NCBI GenBank assembly: GCA_002633025.1
Contig: NMRB01000448.1
Coordinates: 246,696-310,695, forward strand
Length of the DNA: 64,000 bases
DNA from: Notospermus geniculatus
Lineage: Eukaryota; Nemertea; Pilidiophora; Heteronemertea; Lineidae
Direction of reading: 5' to 3'
Positions 42,980-55,193 of the stretch are shown here, in pieces (the first letter of the stretch is position 1; each line of letters opens with the position of its first letter). The notes beneath the pieces are model-generated. The model saw only the letters and a program-made list of their open reading frames with translations. It had not been told where the DNA came from and did no database searches. Position numbers and translations under genes: made by a program.

Positions 42980-43455
42980 TGATCCAGAGGTGTGCCCCGG
43001 GTGCGCGCCTTACCTACTTTTGACCAACAAATCTGTAAAACTGACCATGGGGCTGTTCACTTAAGGGTCAATTTTACAAAATCCCAAGAACCACATTTTT
43101 GGCCTATTGGCCTGAGTAGACTCTCCAGTAGAGGCTTGTGCAGTCAGGCGTGAGGGGAGTATGACATAAGCAAGAAAAAGGCCAGGGTAATGTAATTCTT
43201 AGATTTATATTGTACAATTGAGCCTTAAGTGAACAGCCCCTTTGGAGCAAATCATTGAAATTCACCACAGATTTCAATGTTCCTAGCACAGGGCGCCCCA
43301 TTATTTTCCCAAATCCTGGATCTGCCCCCGGCCTGTGAATCAACTACCGCATCCTCCCACAGCAGGGCTTTGGTCTCACCCCACCCTTCATATACTCGAA
43401 CACAAAGCATGAGAGGATGGAGCGAGCTAAAAACCTTTGCTGTGGGAGGATGGAA
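42980..43455. mobile_element. Nested transposon remnants
   Basis: About 43005-43330 carries the CAACAAATCTGTAAA...GGAGCAAATCATTGAAATTC interior of the CAGGGGCGGATCC class and ends GGATCTGCCCCCGG. It is split at about 43051-43242 by a palindrome GGGGCTGTTCACTTAAGG...CCTTAAGTGAACAGCCCC. 43347-43452 is a CATCCTCCCACAGCAGGG MITE like that at 16750. About 43455-43520 holds a fragment of the mariner-like MITE of 44522. Confidence 0.6.
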
Positions 43456-43529
43456 CAAGTGTGTCCTTAAAAGAGAGGTGTCCCCCTAGCAGGGGTATCA
43501 GCAGAGGGAGGTTCCACTGTAAAGTGCAA

Positions 43530-44400
43530 GAAAACAGCCAACATAAGTGGACTCGCAGACTTCACAGACTCCTCAATGAAGACACTTTTGGAGTAGATGG
43601 ACCCACCACGGTGTTACTAGACTGAGGCACTCAGTCTCTGTATACGCATGCGCGAACTGCGCAGCATTACAGAGACTGAGACCAACGTTGCCAAATTTTG
43701 TTACGAGAATACCGACTCAGCTGGTATCAACGCTGATTGGTCAATACAGAATCCAGATGTTACAGCCATGCTGATTGGCCATATTATCTTGGACGGGGGT
43801 CACATGATTCAAAATGGTGGCGCTCTATGACAAGATCACGTGACTGACGCCAGCCGTGCGCAAAGCAGCATCACACAAGTTTTAGACGTTGCGGCCAGAC
43901 CCTCAGTGGGGAGACCAAGGATCTGGCTGCGCAAGACTACGGTGTCACGTGCTTGTGATGTTAAGGGCCGATTCCTGAACAACAATGGGCCACTCCAACC
44001 AGAACACCAATGTAAACATGACACGTAACAGATGATACTACCCCGCCTGAATACACAACAATCTCTCCGATGGTACTTCATCGTTTTTGTTGCCATGGAA
44101 ACCATCAAATCACCGTTTTTTTCACATACAAATAGGGCAAGGGACGTGTTCCAAAAATATGATCAATTTTTTCATGGTGAATATTTGGCAATGGTAGAAC
44201 AAACCTGCTGTTTCGCAGATATTTTTCATTTCATGAATAAACTAGTAATACTGCCAAAAGGGGAACGATTGGTGCCGATTTAATGTCTGCAAGATGCAAT
44301 ATTACAGTGTGTTCCAAAACGAATGATCAAAATGGAATAAAATGGTCAGGACTTGGCCCTTGGAGGGTTAATATGAATTAACGCCGATCTCCTCAATAGC
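43530..44400. other. No recognised gene
   Basis: A partial palindrome sits near 43625-43680 (GAGGCACTCAGTCTCTGTA / ACAGAGACTGAG). No coding region I can support. Confidence 0.4.
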
Positions 44401-44402
44401 TA

Positions 44403-44717
44403 TTAAGCAGCCCATACATGATCAATATTATTGCACAATATGAGGATCAAAATCGGCAATATTATTGCCAATCCTTCTATCCATCATGCCGGAGGCGCAT
44501 GTTCCCATTTTTGGCACCATACAGTGGAACCTCTCTATTAAGGACACCTCTGGGACTGACAAATGCTGTCCTTAATTGAGAGGTGTCCTGATTACAGAGG
44601 TCAAAATGAATAGAAATGATCAATTTGGGACTGAACTTCGGTGTCCTGATTAGAGAGGTGTCCTCCTGGCAGAGGTGTCCGTTAAGGGAGGTTCCACTGT
44701 ATTTTGCAATAGGCCTT
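44403..44717. mobile_element. Palindromic MITE split by Tc1/mariner-like MITE
   Basis: Host arms TAAGCAGCCCATACATGATC... match the intact copy at 8035-8192. The insert 44522-44699 (178 bp) has ends CAGTGGAACCTCTCTATTAA and GAGGTTCCACTG, flanked by TA at 44520-44521 and 44700-44701. CAGT termini with TA duplication are typical of Tc1/mariner relatives. The matching intact site reads CCATATTGTGCAA near 8155. Confidence 0.88.
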
Positions 44718-45203
44718 TACCTTCATCACAGATGTGGCAAATTCAAAAATCAGGCCTAACTTGGCTGATAACTCACCGCTCCGGTTGTTGAACTGGAAAT
44801 TGGGTTACGTCATGCCGAATAAGGCAAACAATTCTGGTTGGAACCGAGTGGTCATATGGTGTACCTTCCACAGCCAAACCATTCACATGTCGCTCATAGC
44901 TTGGCAGGCTGAGACCAAAATGTTTGTCAATTTCAACATTGTCTGTCTGTTATGAAATCCGAAACAATCTATTTCTTCCATTCTCTCCTGGTGTCATCTT
45001 ACATGTAGTTCATTTAGGCTCACCTTCTGAGCGACGCAACTGGTTTTGCTGTGGAAGGTCACATATTGTCCAGCTGTCCAATGGATGACACGGACTTTGA
45101 ACAAGGTGCTACATCAATGACGTAACATGTATTAACCATCAAAATGCCAAATTCTCACCGTTTTATTCCATTATAATTCTCAGTTCTTTTTGGGGCACAC
45201 TGT

Positions 45204-45430
45204 ATAGAGGTTCTTCACGTGACGTCACATTTCCATGATAACACAATGCCGCCATATTGGCCGTCAGTGTCAAGTGATGTCATGGCAAAACACAGCATCA
45301 ACACACAGATCCTGATGTCAAAATATCATGTCGTGATAGTTTTGACGTCATCGCCGGCCATTTGACGGCCAACATGGCCGATTCTTTGCAGTCACGTGAC
45401 CGCCGTGACGTCAGTGAAGAACCTCTATTA
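45204..45430. mobile_element. CRE-rich MITE family A, copy 4
   Basis: TATAGAGGTTCTTCACGTGAC at left, GTGACGTCAGTGAAGAACCTCTA at right. The inner site GCCGCCATATTGGCCGTC is uninterrupted and is the reference for the family B insertion at 13379. Confidence 0.78.
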
Positions 45431-46345
45431 TGACGAGACGAACAAGTTTAGGCCAAAATATATCCTACAAGGTAACCCGAAACACACAATTATTTTCAAC
45501 GTCCCTACTGATAAGTTGAAATTTGTTACCTCCAAAAATAATTTCCCTCGGTTGCCGTTGGTTTCTATCAATATCCTCTTCCATTACGCAAGTACCTGGT
45601 AAATTAAAATTTGTACTTGAATTTGCTGACATCACACAGGGCGTTCCGAAAGAAAGAGTACTCAGTTCAGTTCAGTCTGAATGCACATGGAGTAGAGATA
45701 TAGAATTCATCAAATGCGAAAAGATTCCACAAGAATTTCGAATTTTGTCCTGCAAATCAGAAACTATTGAAGACATCCACGATTATACAAAAATCTTGTT
45801 TTATCCATGAATGGACGATTTTCCTTGAAATTAAGCACTGATTGTGATCTATAGGCCTAGGCTGGCAGCATACACGTGTCCATAATGTCTGACAACAAGT
45901 CCATCTACCGTGATATTATGAACACATGTTAAATGTTTTTTCTAAACGGCAGGGGAGGACATAAACACAAAGTTGGAGAGTCAGCACGGAACTAGTCAAA
46001 TCTACAAAACCTTTATCCAAAGAAATGGTCTACTGATTGTGGAGGGAAGTTTTCACGTCAGCAAAACTGTGTGTATCCAAAAACAAAATGACCTTCACCG
46101 ACAGCTGGATTAGTTCCAATAGCGGTGCAAATTTTTCACACCTGTCAAAAACCAAAGCGTACCACAGATCGTTCGATTTATTTCAAAGAGGTATGAACCA
46201 CACCAAAAACAATCCAGGAAGTATTCGTGTACAGCTCTTGAGGTACGAGAACGGCACGCAGTGTATCCAACCAACCGCTCAAGCTACGGTATCAGCATTA
46301 GTGGATTCCACTGTTGGGAATCTAGATCAATATCGCATGTGAGCC
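45431..46345 (+). pseudogene. Coding-like block, frameshifted, unknown origin
   Basis: Several consecutive frames read as plausible protein but are broken by stops and shifts. Segments include PKYILQGNPKHTIIFNVPTD, then in another frame GKLKFVLEFADITQGVPKER and EFRILSCKSETIEDIHDY, and further down GSIRVQLLRYENGTQCIQP. No methionine start, splice pattern or domain ties them together. It may be a decayed retrocopy or mobile-element gene, or chance. It starts exactly at the right end of a MITE. Confidence 0.25.
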
Positions 46346-46349
46346 TGCC

Positions 46350-47675
46350 GCTGCGATTCCTTGGTTACCAGTTGGAGATATATCAAAATAGACCGTATTT
46401 TAAGTGCTCGGGGATACTGAATGAAAAACCGTGAAACAGAAACTACTCTTTGAGACCCGAACCATATTTAATTATTGCAATGAAAATAATATTTTTCATA
46501 ACTCATTAGCGTTTTTCCAGTTTGACGACGAGTGGTAGAGCACAGTAAACACAGTAAAATCGCATCATTGTCGTTAGCCTAAAATGGCAAAACGCAGAAT
46601 TCTTTACATTAATATTGAAAGCGGAGAGTTGAATACGGTAATTCATACGCAGAATCTAAACAAACATTTGCAAGGCCCTCAATGCTGAATCAGCCAGCAT
46701 GCCTGGTATTTTCCCAATATCAAGGATGTCCAAATACGCTGCACAATTGACCTATCTTCCACACCACGTCAGGAGGTAATAATCTAGGAGGACCCTACTC
46801 CATATTCAAGTAGGAGAGGCTAGGCGCATAAAAACATGAATAACTACGGCAATTTTCATTTTTTTGAACCCAAATTTCGCCTGGTGAATGTTGAATGTCT
46901 ACTTTACCGAACAGTAACGTTGGTTTTACCATAACTTACATATTTCTTTGTCTGGTTATCTCATTTTCGCGTGATGGTGTTTTAAGACCGATTTCGGCCG
47001 TTTTGGTCACGCTCAGATCGGTGAATGCGCACTGATTTCTGGGAAAAACAATCTTGGTTCTAGGTGGAACATTCATTTGTTGGGAATGACGTCGTTTCCT
47101 GGACTTCGCAACGCAAGAGCATGCAGCGTCAACACTACAAGTGCCGACGTCATAACGTCACGCATGGTCATGCGGTGATGTTTTGACGTCGTTGCCGGCC
47201 GGTCATGCCGGTGCACGCTTCTACACACAGCAGGCCGTATGGATGATTCGCTTTGTTTTCTCCTGGGTTTTCACACTTATTCCAGCCGCTGTTGATTAAT
47301 AACAGACAGACGTAAGTTATTTGTTGGCTTGTTGTGCGTGTCATGGTGTGTACACCCCACTCGATCTTTGAATCGAGAATCAAACGGCGGCCCTTGACGA
47401 CCAGTCACGTGATGCCGCGCCAGATTCCTGGGGACACGATTGAAAATGAAGGAAAATCCGTTCATGCGCAACAGGCTCTTCCTGTTTCTGAGCGTGACCA
47501 CCCGTGGTCTTAATGTATAATACAGCCTGTTCCTACGCACAAAATCATCGTTTGTCGCCATCCCGTGAGTAAACATTCACGGAATTTTGGTCCTAATGAT
47601 GTTAAAATCAGTTAAATTGATGATGAAAAACACTGCAATGCAAAATATGGTATATTTATTCCAAAAACTCGTTTG
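46350..47675. other. No recognised gene
   Basis: Contains a TACGCTGCACAATTGACCTATC end of the GCACAATTGA foldback family at about 46735-46800, whose partner is at about 47680-47985. No gene is seen. Confidence 0.4.
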
Positions 47676-47679
47676 GAGT

Positions 47680-47985
47680 GCTGAGAGCCTACTTCAGGAG
47701 TAGGGTCCTCCTAGATTATTACCTCCTGACCACGTACATCTGCATGCGACCACATGCAGGGTCATGCGCGTACCATCCTCATATCTTCCGTGGGCGTCGC
47801 GCCCCGCCTTGGAAAGCACGCAATGAAGACGTAACGTCATTCGTGCATGGTGCGCGGACGTCACGCAGAAGAGACGCGTGACGTACTCGTTCCACACGCA
47901 GTGAATGGAAGCGTACCTTCGGCGTGACGTACGTGGAAGGTACATGGATAAAGGTAGATCAATTGTGCTTCATACTGTACCACCA
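47680..47985. mobile_element. GCACAATTGA foldback family member
   Basis: Contains CGTACCATCCTC, GAAGACGTAACGTCATTC, GACGTCACGCAGAAGAGACG and a right end GATCAATTGTGCTTCATACTGTA, as in 22838-23109. The left end AGGAGTAGGGTCCTCCTAGA is the inverse of 46785-46815 (TCTAGGAGGACCCTACTCC), so the complete element probably spans from about 46735. A further relative is at about 49815-49985. Confidence 0.6.
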
Positions 47986-48751
47986 CCAGGTTTAACCAGG
48001 CGAACCAGCTTACTCCAGGGCTAGCTTTTTCTGGTTTTTCCCTGGTTGACCAGGTTGCTAGGTGGCTGGTTTTACTCTGGTTAACCAGGCAGGAAGATGG
48101 TTTTACCCTGGTTTACTAGACTTAACCAGCCTGAATTTCACAGGGGGACTGGAACAGGAGGCTCACAAAAACTGGATATTGATGCATTTCCATGTAATGT
48201 CCACACACAAAATTGTCCTGGAAAGCCTGCATGCCGCTCGATTTCTGTTTGGACGCTTCATTGAAATGGCATTTAACCAACTGGCTTGCAGAAAGCGCAG
48301 CGGAATCTGGTTTCGGTGCGACCACACTTTCGGAAGACCTGGGACCTTCTTCACAAAGCTCCCGTAACTTTAAGGGAACGCAAATCCTTTGTCAGACTGA
48401 TAGCGAACAATAGGTTGTCCGCAAGTGGACAATAGTTTTGCGCACTGCCGCAAGTTACGCGGGCTTTGTGAATAAGGTCCCAGGTCTTCACTGACGTAGG
48501 CCTACTGAGGCCTAGGGAGTACGAGTAACTTCTGCAAAGTGTTTTCGAAAAATCTGCATGAAACCTAATTACCGGTACACATTTTTACTGTTGGTCATAT
48601 TATATGCAGTCCTATAAACACGATAAGGTGAACAACAACACACCTTAGCAACACAAACATGGTAACGTTGTTTACATGTTGTTAAGTCCTACATCTGATA
48701 TAAATTATTAAATGAGTTATCCAATACTGATAATGGAACCCGCCCGAGTCC

Positions 48752-49212
48752 ATAGCCCTGTTTACACTACATAAAAACCCGCGTCTCACCCGGGCTTTTT
48801 CTGTCTACACCTGTTAAAAGCGCGGGTCTAATAGACCCGGGGATGAAAAGTCCGGGCTTTTTGAACCCTCCGATTTCGAAGGGTTTTTGGAGGGCTTAAT
48901 TTAGACCCGCGTCTCCTGCGGGTTTTTAAGTAGTGTGGACGCAACAGACCCGGGCTTTGTCTGGTTCTTGAACACCGCGACAGGCGGCGTGTCTTGTGGG
49001 CATGCGCGGTAAAAAGCCAGCACTCCAATTTAGCGCCTCCTCTTCGTGAAGAGTGCTTGCCAGTAGCGACCCTATCGCCGGGCGTAGCAATTAAGTTCAG
49101 CTAGATTTTTGTAGTGTAGACGCTCGCCGGGTCTCAGGCGGGTTTTTTTCAGGCCCGGGCTTGACACGGGCTCAAAAAGCCCGGGGATTTCTATGTAGTG
49201 TAACCACAGCTA
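48752..49212. mobile_element. Palindromic MITE ATAGCCCTGTTTACACTACAT
   Basis: Left ATAGCCCTGTTTACACTACA, AAAACCCGCGTCTCACCCGG; right CCGGGCTTGACACGGG, CTATGTAGTGTAACCACAGCTAT-like. GC-rich arms with several repeated GACCCGGG/CCCGGGCT blocks. About 461 bp. Before it, 48330-48482 is another palindrome (AAGACCTGGGACCTTCTTCAC and inverse), and 47990-48125 is rich in CTGGTTAACCAGG. Confidence 0.7.
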
Positions 49213-49339
49213 TTTTTGTTGCAGATTAATGAGTAGGTCAATATAAATAGATGTTGAAAGTCCTTGAAGCAATGCTGGTCAAAATTTGATGTGATTAAAG
49301 ATTTTCAAGCTGATTTTGCTTTGCGACTTAATGCGGTGA

Positions 49340-50230
49340 CATGACAGACTGGTGCGTAAGGGTAGGGACACACCTAACACGATTCGCATGCGATAGGGCG
49401 ACGCATGCGTCAAAACCTTTGTTTGCGTGCAGTGCGGCGGAAAATAACAAAGGCGTTGCCGCATGCGTCAACGAATTGCGTTAGGTGTGCCGCCACCCTA
49501 ACCAACGCGTCTGAAAGCGTTCAACCAATCAGGCAGGTGGTAAAACGGACCGAAACACCAACCGAAGAATCTGATTGGCGGAACGCCTGCAGGACGCGCC
49601 GCATACGCGCCAGTCTGTCACCAGCTTTGCAGCTGGGTACTCGATCGTCATAGTGGACTCGCTAGACATCATTTCCACCAATGGCGAAGATGTGGTCAAT
49701 TTCAGCCGGCAATCGGTCGGCGACCGGTATTAGTTCCTTGCGAACGTATTCAATCGCAGGTAGCAGGTTGCAAAGCAAGACGCAAAAATAAATGGCACGC
49801 GAACAATTAGGGTTGTACAGTATGTGATGAAGACCTAATGTCATCTGCGCATGGTGCGTGAAGGTCACACAGGAAAGATGTGTAGCGTACCTGTACCATA
49901 CCCAAGGAAGTGGGGCGTACCTTCCACATGACGTAGGCGGAAGGTACGCAGATAAGGGTTGGTCACCTGTGCTCCATACCGTAGGCCTACGGCTAGGATT
50001 GTTGAACTCATAACTTCTCTGTCTCGAATCCCATTCTCAACCATAGCACTATTTCTGTTGAACTACACTGATTTAGAGCAACACCACTTACCAACACCAG
50101 AAGTGCCGATTGGTGCATCATCTTGTAGTTCCACACTCTCCATACCAGAATCTCCGGCAGACGCCATGGCACGGAGGACAGAATTTTTGACGTTTCAAAT
50201 TTAAACTATGAAATATCGCGTCACATCCCC
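49340..50230. other. Repeat fragments, no gene
   Basis: About 49360-49500 is a palindromic element (GGGACACACCTAACACG...GCGTTAGGTGTGCC). About 49670-49795 carries part of the GCTAGGAATCCAC foldback interior (CGGCAATCGGTCGGCGACCG). About 49815-49985 is a GCACAATTGA family member. No coding region recognised. Confidence 0.5.
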
Positions 50231-51855
50231 AGACAGATAAGTCATAGGAAGAGTTGGATTTAGTGAGGTGTACACGACCTCTACAATTTAGGTGCGGGCT
50301 AAATTTACTGAAGAAGGCCTACGCTGGGAATTACAAAATTACACAATGCTAGCTCACCTGTCAAACCAAAATCACCATATATGGGCATGGAGACCGAAAG
50401 GCCTAAATCCTGCTCGACAATGTCAATTTTTTTATCGAAATGTTTATGATTCTGGCTTTTAGACAAAAATCGACGTCAGAGACCTTTCAGCCTAGTCAGA
50501 CAATTTGAACTCATGCCATATGAAAAAGCATCACGAACTCGAAACTGATCAGCAGAAAGGATCAAGGAATTTACCGGTAGGCATTGATGACATAAAAGTC
50601 ACTAACATGACTAACCTCACATATCTATTTTTAGCAAACTATATTAGCTTTGTAATTGTTCACACAAAAACTTCCTTATATAAGTCATCTTACACAAGGA
50701 AGTGCATTCTGACACGATATGGGCCTAGATGATGACACGGTTTGTTTTCTTTTATCCAAGGCTATTTTTGCGACAGATAATCATGTTCCAACAAGCCCAC
50801 CTGGCCTGACATGTCTCTGTAGCACAAGTTAGAGAGTGTTGGACTGAGCAACAGAAGGTCCCGGGTTCAAACATTTTTTTACTTTTTTTTGCTTCAGAGG
50901 ATTTAACCCAATAGAGTCGCCTATTTTTCGGCACTTTCCATCTGTACCTTACACCGCCCTGAACTGCCACGAAATGCCACTGAGAAAAAATAGAGAACAG
51001 TGTAATGAGTCAAGGCGGTTTATGGTGGTATCGGCATCTTGAGACATGGTGGATTGTGGCGCTGCCGGCAGTAATTGGAGATTTTGATTTCTGCATTAGA
51101 GTTGATGGGGATTTTTGTCAAAAAGTGGGCGTGGTCTTCCAGGCGGCTCATGGCAGGGTGGTTTAGGGCGGCATGGGCTTTATTGGGTTAAAAGATTATT
51201 TCAGGTGTGCCTGCACCTAGGGCATTACAATCAAACAGCATTCAGTAATATTAATGTTATGTAGCAGGAAACCAGAACCCCAGAGAAACCTATGATGTCA
51301 CGAAGACATGGAAGAGATTGCACTATAAGTCAGGAAATACAGTATATAGATGAAGACAGCAACCAGTCAATTTCATCTCGCAGTTGAGCTAGAAATTTTC
51401 AATCACTCACTGTGAGCATAAACCACAGGGATGTGCAGCACAATTTAAGAATATGTTTAAAATAGATCAGGAAGGTTGCCTGCCCCCCCCCAAAAAAAAC
51501 ACTCGAAAAAACCTCCAAAAAAATTTCTTAAACTATGTTTGTGATCATGACTCAGTCCTCCGCTATAAATAGGCCTCGCTACTAAACTTTTACAATTTAC
51601 CGGTACATGTATGGAGGAAGTTGGAAGGGATTATTTTCCATTGTGAAGTTATAATAAACCTCATTTCCTTTTCACTCAGCCTTTACTATAAATAGCTGCC
51701 AATCTTTTCCAAAAAACCCAATGACTACAACGTAGAAAATTGAATGAGTCAAGTGGAAAATTTATTGGTATTTTAAGCCAGTTATTGACAAAACGTTCTG
51801 TAAATGGGTCACATAAATTTTATTGCCCCAAACCGCACTAGTCATTTTCTTATGT
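50231..51855. other. No gene; one tRNA-like box B
   Basis: At 50815-50880 a tRNA-like stretch (AGCACAAGTTAGAGAGTGTT, GGTCCCGGGTTCAAAC) ends in a T-run; it has no acceptor pairing and is probably a SINE head fragment. The rest is AT-rich with no supported feature. Confidence 0.4.
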
Positions 51856-51862
51856 TGTAAAA

Positions 51863-52070
51863 ATAGCCCACACTTGGGCAATTGTTCTAAAAATAAACCA
51901 CACTTGGGCAAAATGTTCTAAAAATAAACCACACTTGGGCAAAATGTTCTAAAAACAAACCCCACTTGGGCAACACGTTCAAAAAATAAACCCCACTTGG
52001 GCAACATGTTCTATAAATAAACCACACTTGGGCAATATGTTCTAAAAATAGCACAGACTTGGACAACTTT
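51863..52070 (+). repeat. ~31-bp tandem repeat CCACACTTGGGCAAAATGTTC
   Basis: Six full units and a decayed seventh, of the form CCACACTTGGGCAA.ATGTTC followed by TAAAAATAAA. Adjacent units share variants (CCCCACTT in units 4 and 5). Confidence 0.88.
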
Positions 52071-52512
52071 CCCAAGCCTCTGATCATACACTCGTCTAAC
52101 CGTTCTATATCTTCAAACACCATACACCTTCTAACCATTCTAACACCTCTCCAAAAATGATCCACACACCCAGAGCCTCGTGATCCAGATGCATTTTCCT
52201 GGGATCTGAGAGCAAAAATATGGACATATAAAATGGACATTTGGGCCAAGGTATTTTTTGGCAAAAAAAGTGGGGGGGGCCTGGTACCCCCCGGCTCCTA
52301 CGGGCCTGGTGAAGCATTTGTTCGCCAGTGTTTCCGTACCATATACCTCAATGTGAACTCAGTCTTGTGGAGAAAATTGCCATTGTGGCTCAGAAATGAC
52401 AGTGCTCAGTGTTTAAGAACACAATGCATTAATTAGAGGCAGATCGTCATGTTGTTATATGTGAGGTGATCTAGGAAAACCTGTTGGATGTCGCGTTTGA
52501 GGAAAGTTTTAA

Positions 52513-52717
52513 AGGACCACGGTATTGTCACTTTTTCTCGACAGCTGGCGCAATCGTGCCACTCTCCAACCAAGGGACTAACTACGTTGTCGGCGAATTG
52601 ACCCAGTTTACTACGTACATTTTGTAATGCATTTTTGTAGTTCGTCTTACTGCCGCTAGGTGACTCCTTCTACGTCGGCAGTCAAATAACGCATTTGAGA
52701 TCCAATACCGTGCTCCT
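52513..52717. mobile_element. piggyBac-like MITE AGGAGCACGG, copy 2 (TTAA)
   Basis: 205 bp, ends AGGACCACGGTATTG and CAATACCGTGCTCCT, flanked by TTAA at 52509-52512 and 52718-52721. Same orientation as 2668-2872. Confidence 0.82.
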
Positions 52718-53104
52718 TTAATGGCCTTGTTGAACCCGCACATTTCAATCAATAGCTGAAATACTACCAGTACGTAACTGGTAAACAGTAGCAGATCAAT
52801 GCACAGGTAATCTGACAACCCTTGTAGATCATTCTGCGACTAGACCGCCACTCCGGTACCTGGAGGTCTGATGAGGAAGAGTATGTTTTGTCTGGGGGAG
52901 GGGTCAGCAGCGCACCAGTCGATATCGTTTTATGCAAGTGATCTAATCGCCAGTGATCTTCTTGCCAGCCACCACAGACAAGGCGATATCGGTCTTGGTA
53001 TTGTTTGACATTAGGCGAACGTCACTGGTGAGCAGATCAGCAAATTGCTTGTGATATCGTCTGGTGTGCTGCTGGCTTTAGCAGTGGTGAACACTCATGT
53101 CAGT

Positions 53105-53507
53105 TCGGGAAAGTTCCGAATTTGGAAACGTTTCTGATTTTGGAAGCCCAGCGATTCCAATATTGGCAACGTTTCTTTTTTCGGAAACGGTTTTCGATTC
53201 CGATATCGGAATCGGTGAAGGCCTATTTGTATGTTAGGCCTAATCGGGATATGAGTATCAAAAATCGGGAAGTGTTTTTTTCCATTAACAGATGGCAGCA
53301 CCTGTGACCTTGTATTTCACGGCGTAAAATCTGAATTGCTGGCATAAGTTGGCTGCAATCATCGATAATCATCAATTATCATCATCAAAAGGCTTGGTTG
53401 TGCCAGAATCTGTGGGCTTCCAAATTCAGAAACGTTCCCGATATTGGAATCGAAAATCGCTTCCAAAAAAAGAAACGTTGCCAAAGTCGGAAACGTTTCC
53501 AATTTTT
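53105..53507. repeat. Inverted repeat running into assembly gap
   Basis: AACGTTTCTTTTTTCGGAAAC...TCGATTCC near 53165-53205 recurs inverted at 53440-53490 (GGAATCGAAAATCGCTTCC, AAAAAGAAACGTTGCC). The right part continues into the N run, which may therefore be a hairpin that blocked assembly. Confidence 0.65.
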
Positions 53508-53779
53508 NNNNNNNNNNNNNNNNNNNNNNNNNNNNNNNNNNNNNNNNNNNNNNNNNNNNNNNNNNNNNNNNNNNNNNNNNNNNNNNNNNNNNNNNNNNNN
53601 NNNNNNNNNNNNNNNNNNNNNNNNNNNNNNNNNNNNNNNNNNNNNNNNNNNNNNNNNNNNNNNNNNNNNNNNNNNNNNNNNNNNNNNNNNNNNNNNNNNN
53701 NNNNNNNNNNNNNNNNNNNNNNNNNNNNNNNNNNNNNNNNNNNNNNNNNNNNNNNNNNNNNNNNNNNNNNNNNNNNNNN
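53508..53779. other. Assembly gap (272 N)
   Basis: Unknown bases, 500 bp upstream of the first visible NHE exon. One upstream NHE exon could be hidden here. Confidence 0.99.
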
Positions 53780-54281
53780 GCGAATGAAATTGCCCGAAAG
53801 CAATTTACTAGGGAAAATCTGGCACACTTTTGATTGGTTGTTATTTCTGTGGATGATGTAATTTACCAGAGCCTCTCACCCGTCCAGAAACTTTTCAACC
53901 TCACTAGCAGGATATTGATAAATCCGTAAGTACTGCTTATCGCACACAGCATTGAACTTAGGTACCAGGATACCGTCCTTGAACTCGAAGAAAGTTCCGG
54001 TGAATCAGCTGATTTGGCATCTTGCAACGAACAGCCGACGGCCGTTCAATACACACTTTCTGATTGGCTGAACTCATTCATATCCGTTGTTGTTGTTGGT
54101 ACACTAGCCGCTGATTTTGCATCTTGCTTTCCCAGTCGTTTGTGGAGTGTAGTGCGGCGGCCGGAGCGACACAACGACTGGGTCCTGAGTCTACATTCCA
54201 TTGGGTCGCAGTAGATATTGCCGGACATTACTTTCGGTGACAGTGGACCTCAATGTTACACTTCCTTTCCTTTATTTTCAG

Positions 54282-54511
54282 GTACATTATTCAACACTCT
54301 CACCATTGGTTTTTCATTATGGGCCGTTTCGAACGAAGTCCTTGGATGGGTCGACGTCAATCTCAACATGTTACACTGTCTATTATTCTCCAGTTTGATC
54401 TCAGCCGTCGACCCTGTCGCTGTTCTTGCAGTTTTTGAAGAGATTCATGTGAATGAAGTTTTACATATCATTGTGTTTGGGGAATCACTGCTGAATGATG
54501 CTGTCACTGTT
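54282..54511 (+). CDS. SLC9A: NHE exon with DPVAV and ESLLND motifs
   Basis: Acceptor TCTTTATTTTCAG, donor GTT|GTAAGT; phase 1 in, 0 out. Encodes [15 protein letters not shown], then [19 protein letters not shown] and [13 protein letters not shown]. In human NHE1 numbering, the DP pair matches D238/P239. The E, N and D of ESLLND match E262, N266 and D267, the acidic residues central to cation exchange; all are present. This exon normally follows one encoding FLLPPIILDAGY, which was not found upstream in the window. Confidence 0.97.
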
Positions 54512-54811
54512 GTAAGTTGTCATAATATTATTGATAATAGTATTAAATGATGAAGATAACTGACTTCAAACTTTGCCGCCAAACACTCACCTTCCCAGCT
54601 AATTATCCAATCAAAATTGCCATTACATCCAGCTTTAGTATCGCCGATACCAGGAACAAGTTTCTAGGATATTTAGTTTCATTAAACATCAATAGACGGC
54701 GATGGTGCAATGATGATGGCTGCACGAGACTAGGACGTTCCCAAATGCTGGCGGCCTGTGGATATGGAATTTCCATGATGTACACATACGCCGGCAGCAC
54801 TCTAAAGGCCC

Positions 54812-55163
54812 GTTCACACCAAAACCACACCGCGGCCACGATGGCGAAAAACGACGCATGTTCACCGCCGCAAAAATAGGTTCAGTGGATTTTCAATAAA
54901 AGGATCACACCAAACATGTGCGGCAATGTGTGCTCGCCGCCGCCTGAGATAACTTTTGTAGTTATCCAGTGCGCTTGCCGCGGTGGTTTTTCTCACTGCG
55001 CATGCTCAGAGGGTGCGGCTATCTACACAGGTGGTTCAGCCATTTTAACTGCAGGACGATGCTGCAGCATTTCACACGGGAGGTGTGACCCCTGTATGTG
55101 GGTGGAAACCGCAGCATTTTCCGCTGCGTACAACGTGTGTTTTTGGTGTGTACGGACCTTAAG
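54812..55163. mobile_element. MITE AAAGGCCCGTTCACACC in NHE intron
   Basis: Left CTAAAGGCCCGTTCACACCA, right TTTTGGTGTGTACGGACCTTAA. The interior GGTTCAGTGGATTTTCAATAAAAGG-like part is shared with 61630-62100. It ends 30 bp before the next exon's acceptor. Confidence 0.7.
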
Positions 55164-55193
55164 GGTTAATCATTTAAAGTCTTCCACTTCCAG

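Noticed and set aside
47168-47576. Pair of overlapping minus-strand frames of 71 and 99 codons
   Set aside because: No recognisable domain; part of the sequence looks like repeat remnants.
53349-53861. Open frames across 53508-53779
   Set aside because: Same artefact of an assembly gap.
54014-54214. An upstream NHE exon just before 54282
   Set aside because: The frame has a hydrophobic stretch (FISVVVVGTL) but lacks the FLLPPIILDAGY and NLGTI motifs and suitable splice sites.
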